From NCBI GenBank assembly GCA_039621445.1, contig CP154956.1, positions 9,051,443-9,115,442 of the forward strand: DNA of 64,000 nucleotides, read 5' to 3'. The stretch comes from Euglena gracilis. Its lineage: Eukaryota > Euglenida > Euglenophyceae > Euglenales. Of the stretch, positions 63,856 through 64,000 are shown in pieces; the first letter of the stretch is position 1; every line of letters begins with the position of its first letter. The notes below the pieces were generated by a model, which did not search any database, was not told the DNA's origin, and saw only the letters and a program-made list of their open reading frames with translations. The translations under genes were made by a program, and so were the position numbers.

Positions 63856-64000
63856 TTGCAGAAATGGGTCACCCAGACGCAGTCTGACCCCCTCCGGTCC
63901 AGATGGGGGGACAAATGAATGTCAGGGAAATCATTCCAAAATCGTTCCCCGGAGCATTTGGGGCACTCTGAGTGGTTGAAAAACAACTTTGTGACCTCTA

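Overview
The window is nuclear DNA of a eukaryote, probably a microbial eukaryote or alga. Short GC-rich exons (about 50-175 bp) are separated by long introns full of repeats. Nine intron junctions can be joined in phase with GT-AG borders and four more with GC donors. There are no operons, tRNAs or CRISPR arrays. Degenerate TTAGGG/CCCTAA tracts occur inside the sequence. The hydrolase is closest by eye to plant-type monoacylglycerol lipases (GESMGG nucleophile elbow). I cannot name the taxon from sequence alone.

All convincing host genes are on the minus strand. (1) A monoacylglycerol-lipase-like alpha/beta-hydrolase occurs as a tandem pair with a period of about 20.5 kb. Copy 2 (12,180-23,101) runs from its N-terminal region through the Ser, Asp and His triad exons to a stop. 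Copy 1 shows only its first exons (2,480 down to 91) and leaves the window. A further conserved exon-like block lies about 1 kb upstream of each copy. (2) A protein-kinase-fold gene (about 63,030 down to 53,367) has ten recognisable exons. Its DFG is replaced by SFG, so it may be a pseudokinase.

Most of the rest is mobile DNA. There are retroelement remnants (a gag/protease pair on minus at 51.4-52.2 kb, and a Dam-like/pol C-terminal fragment on plus at 49.4-50.1 kb). Several elements carry CA(G/T)-type terminal inverted repeats and 8-bp target duplications, as in hAT transposons. A large class of 160-620 bp elements is capped by C-tracts and G-tracts next to TTA/TTAA. A 4.2-kb fold-back-like element encloses about 46 copies of a 77-bp satellite. 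Also present are a 200-bp-arm palindrome beside a 720-bp GT tract, and a dispersed repeat that is fused to a truncated 5S rRNA in one copy.

The most interesting point is the link between mobile elements and introns. One 444-bp element interrupts an exon of lipase copy 2 that is intact in copy 1, with a degraded 8-bp target duplication. A second lipase intron and one kinase intron are also bounded by 8-10 bp direct repeats, and removing element plus one repeat restores the exact reading frame. This is the pattern expected of introners (intron-generating transposons).

Layout: 1-3.8 kb lipase copy 1; 3.8-12.2 kb repeat-rich intergenic; 12.2-24.3 kb lipase copy 2; 24.4-27.5 kb palindrome and microsatellites; 27.5-32.5 kb gene-poor; 32.5-36.8 kb satellite element; 36.8-49 kb element-dense, with the 5S-like sequence and the hAT-like element; 49-52.7 kb retroelement remnants; 53.4-63.1 kb kinase gene; 63.1-64 kb AT-rich tail with one dispersed repeat.
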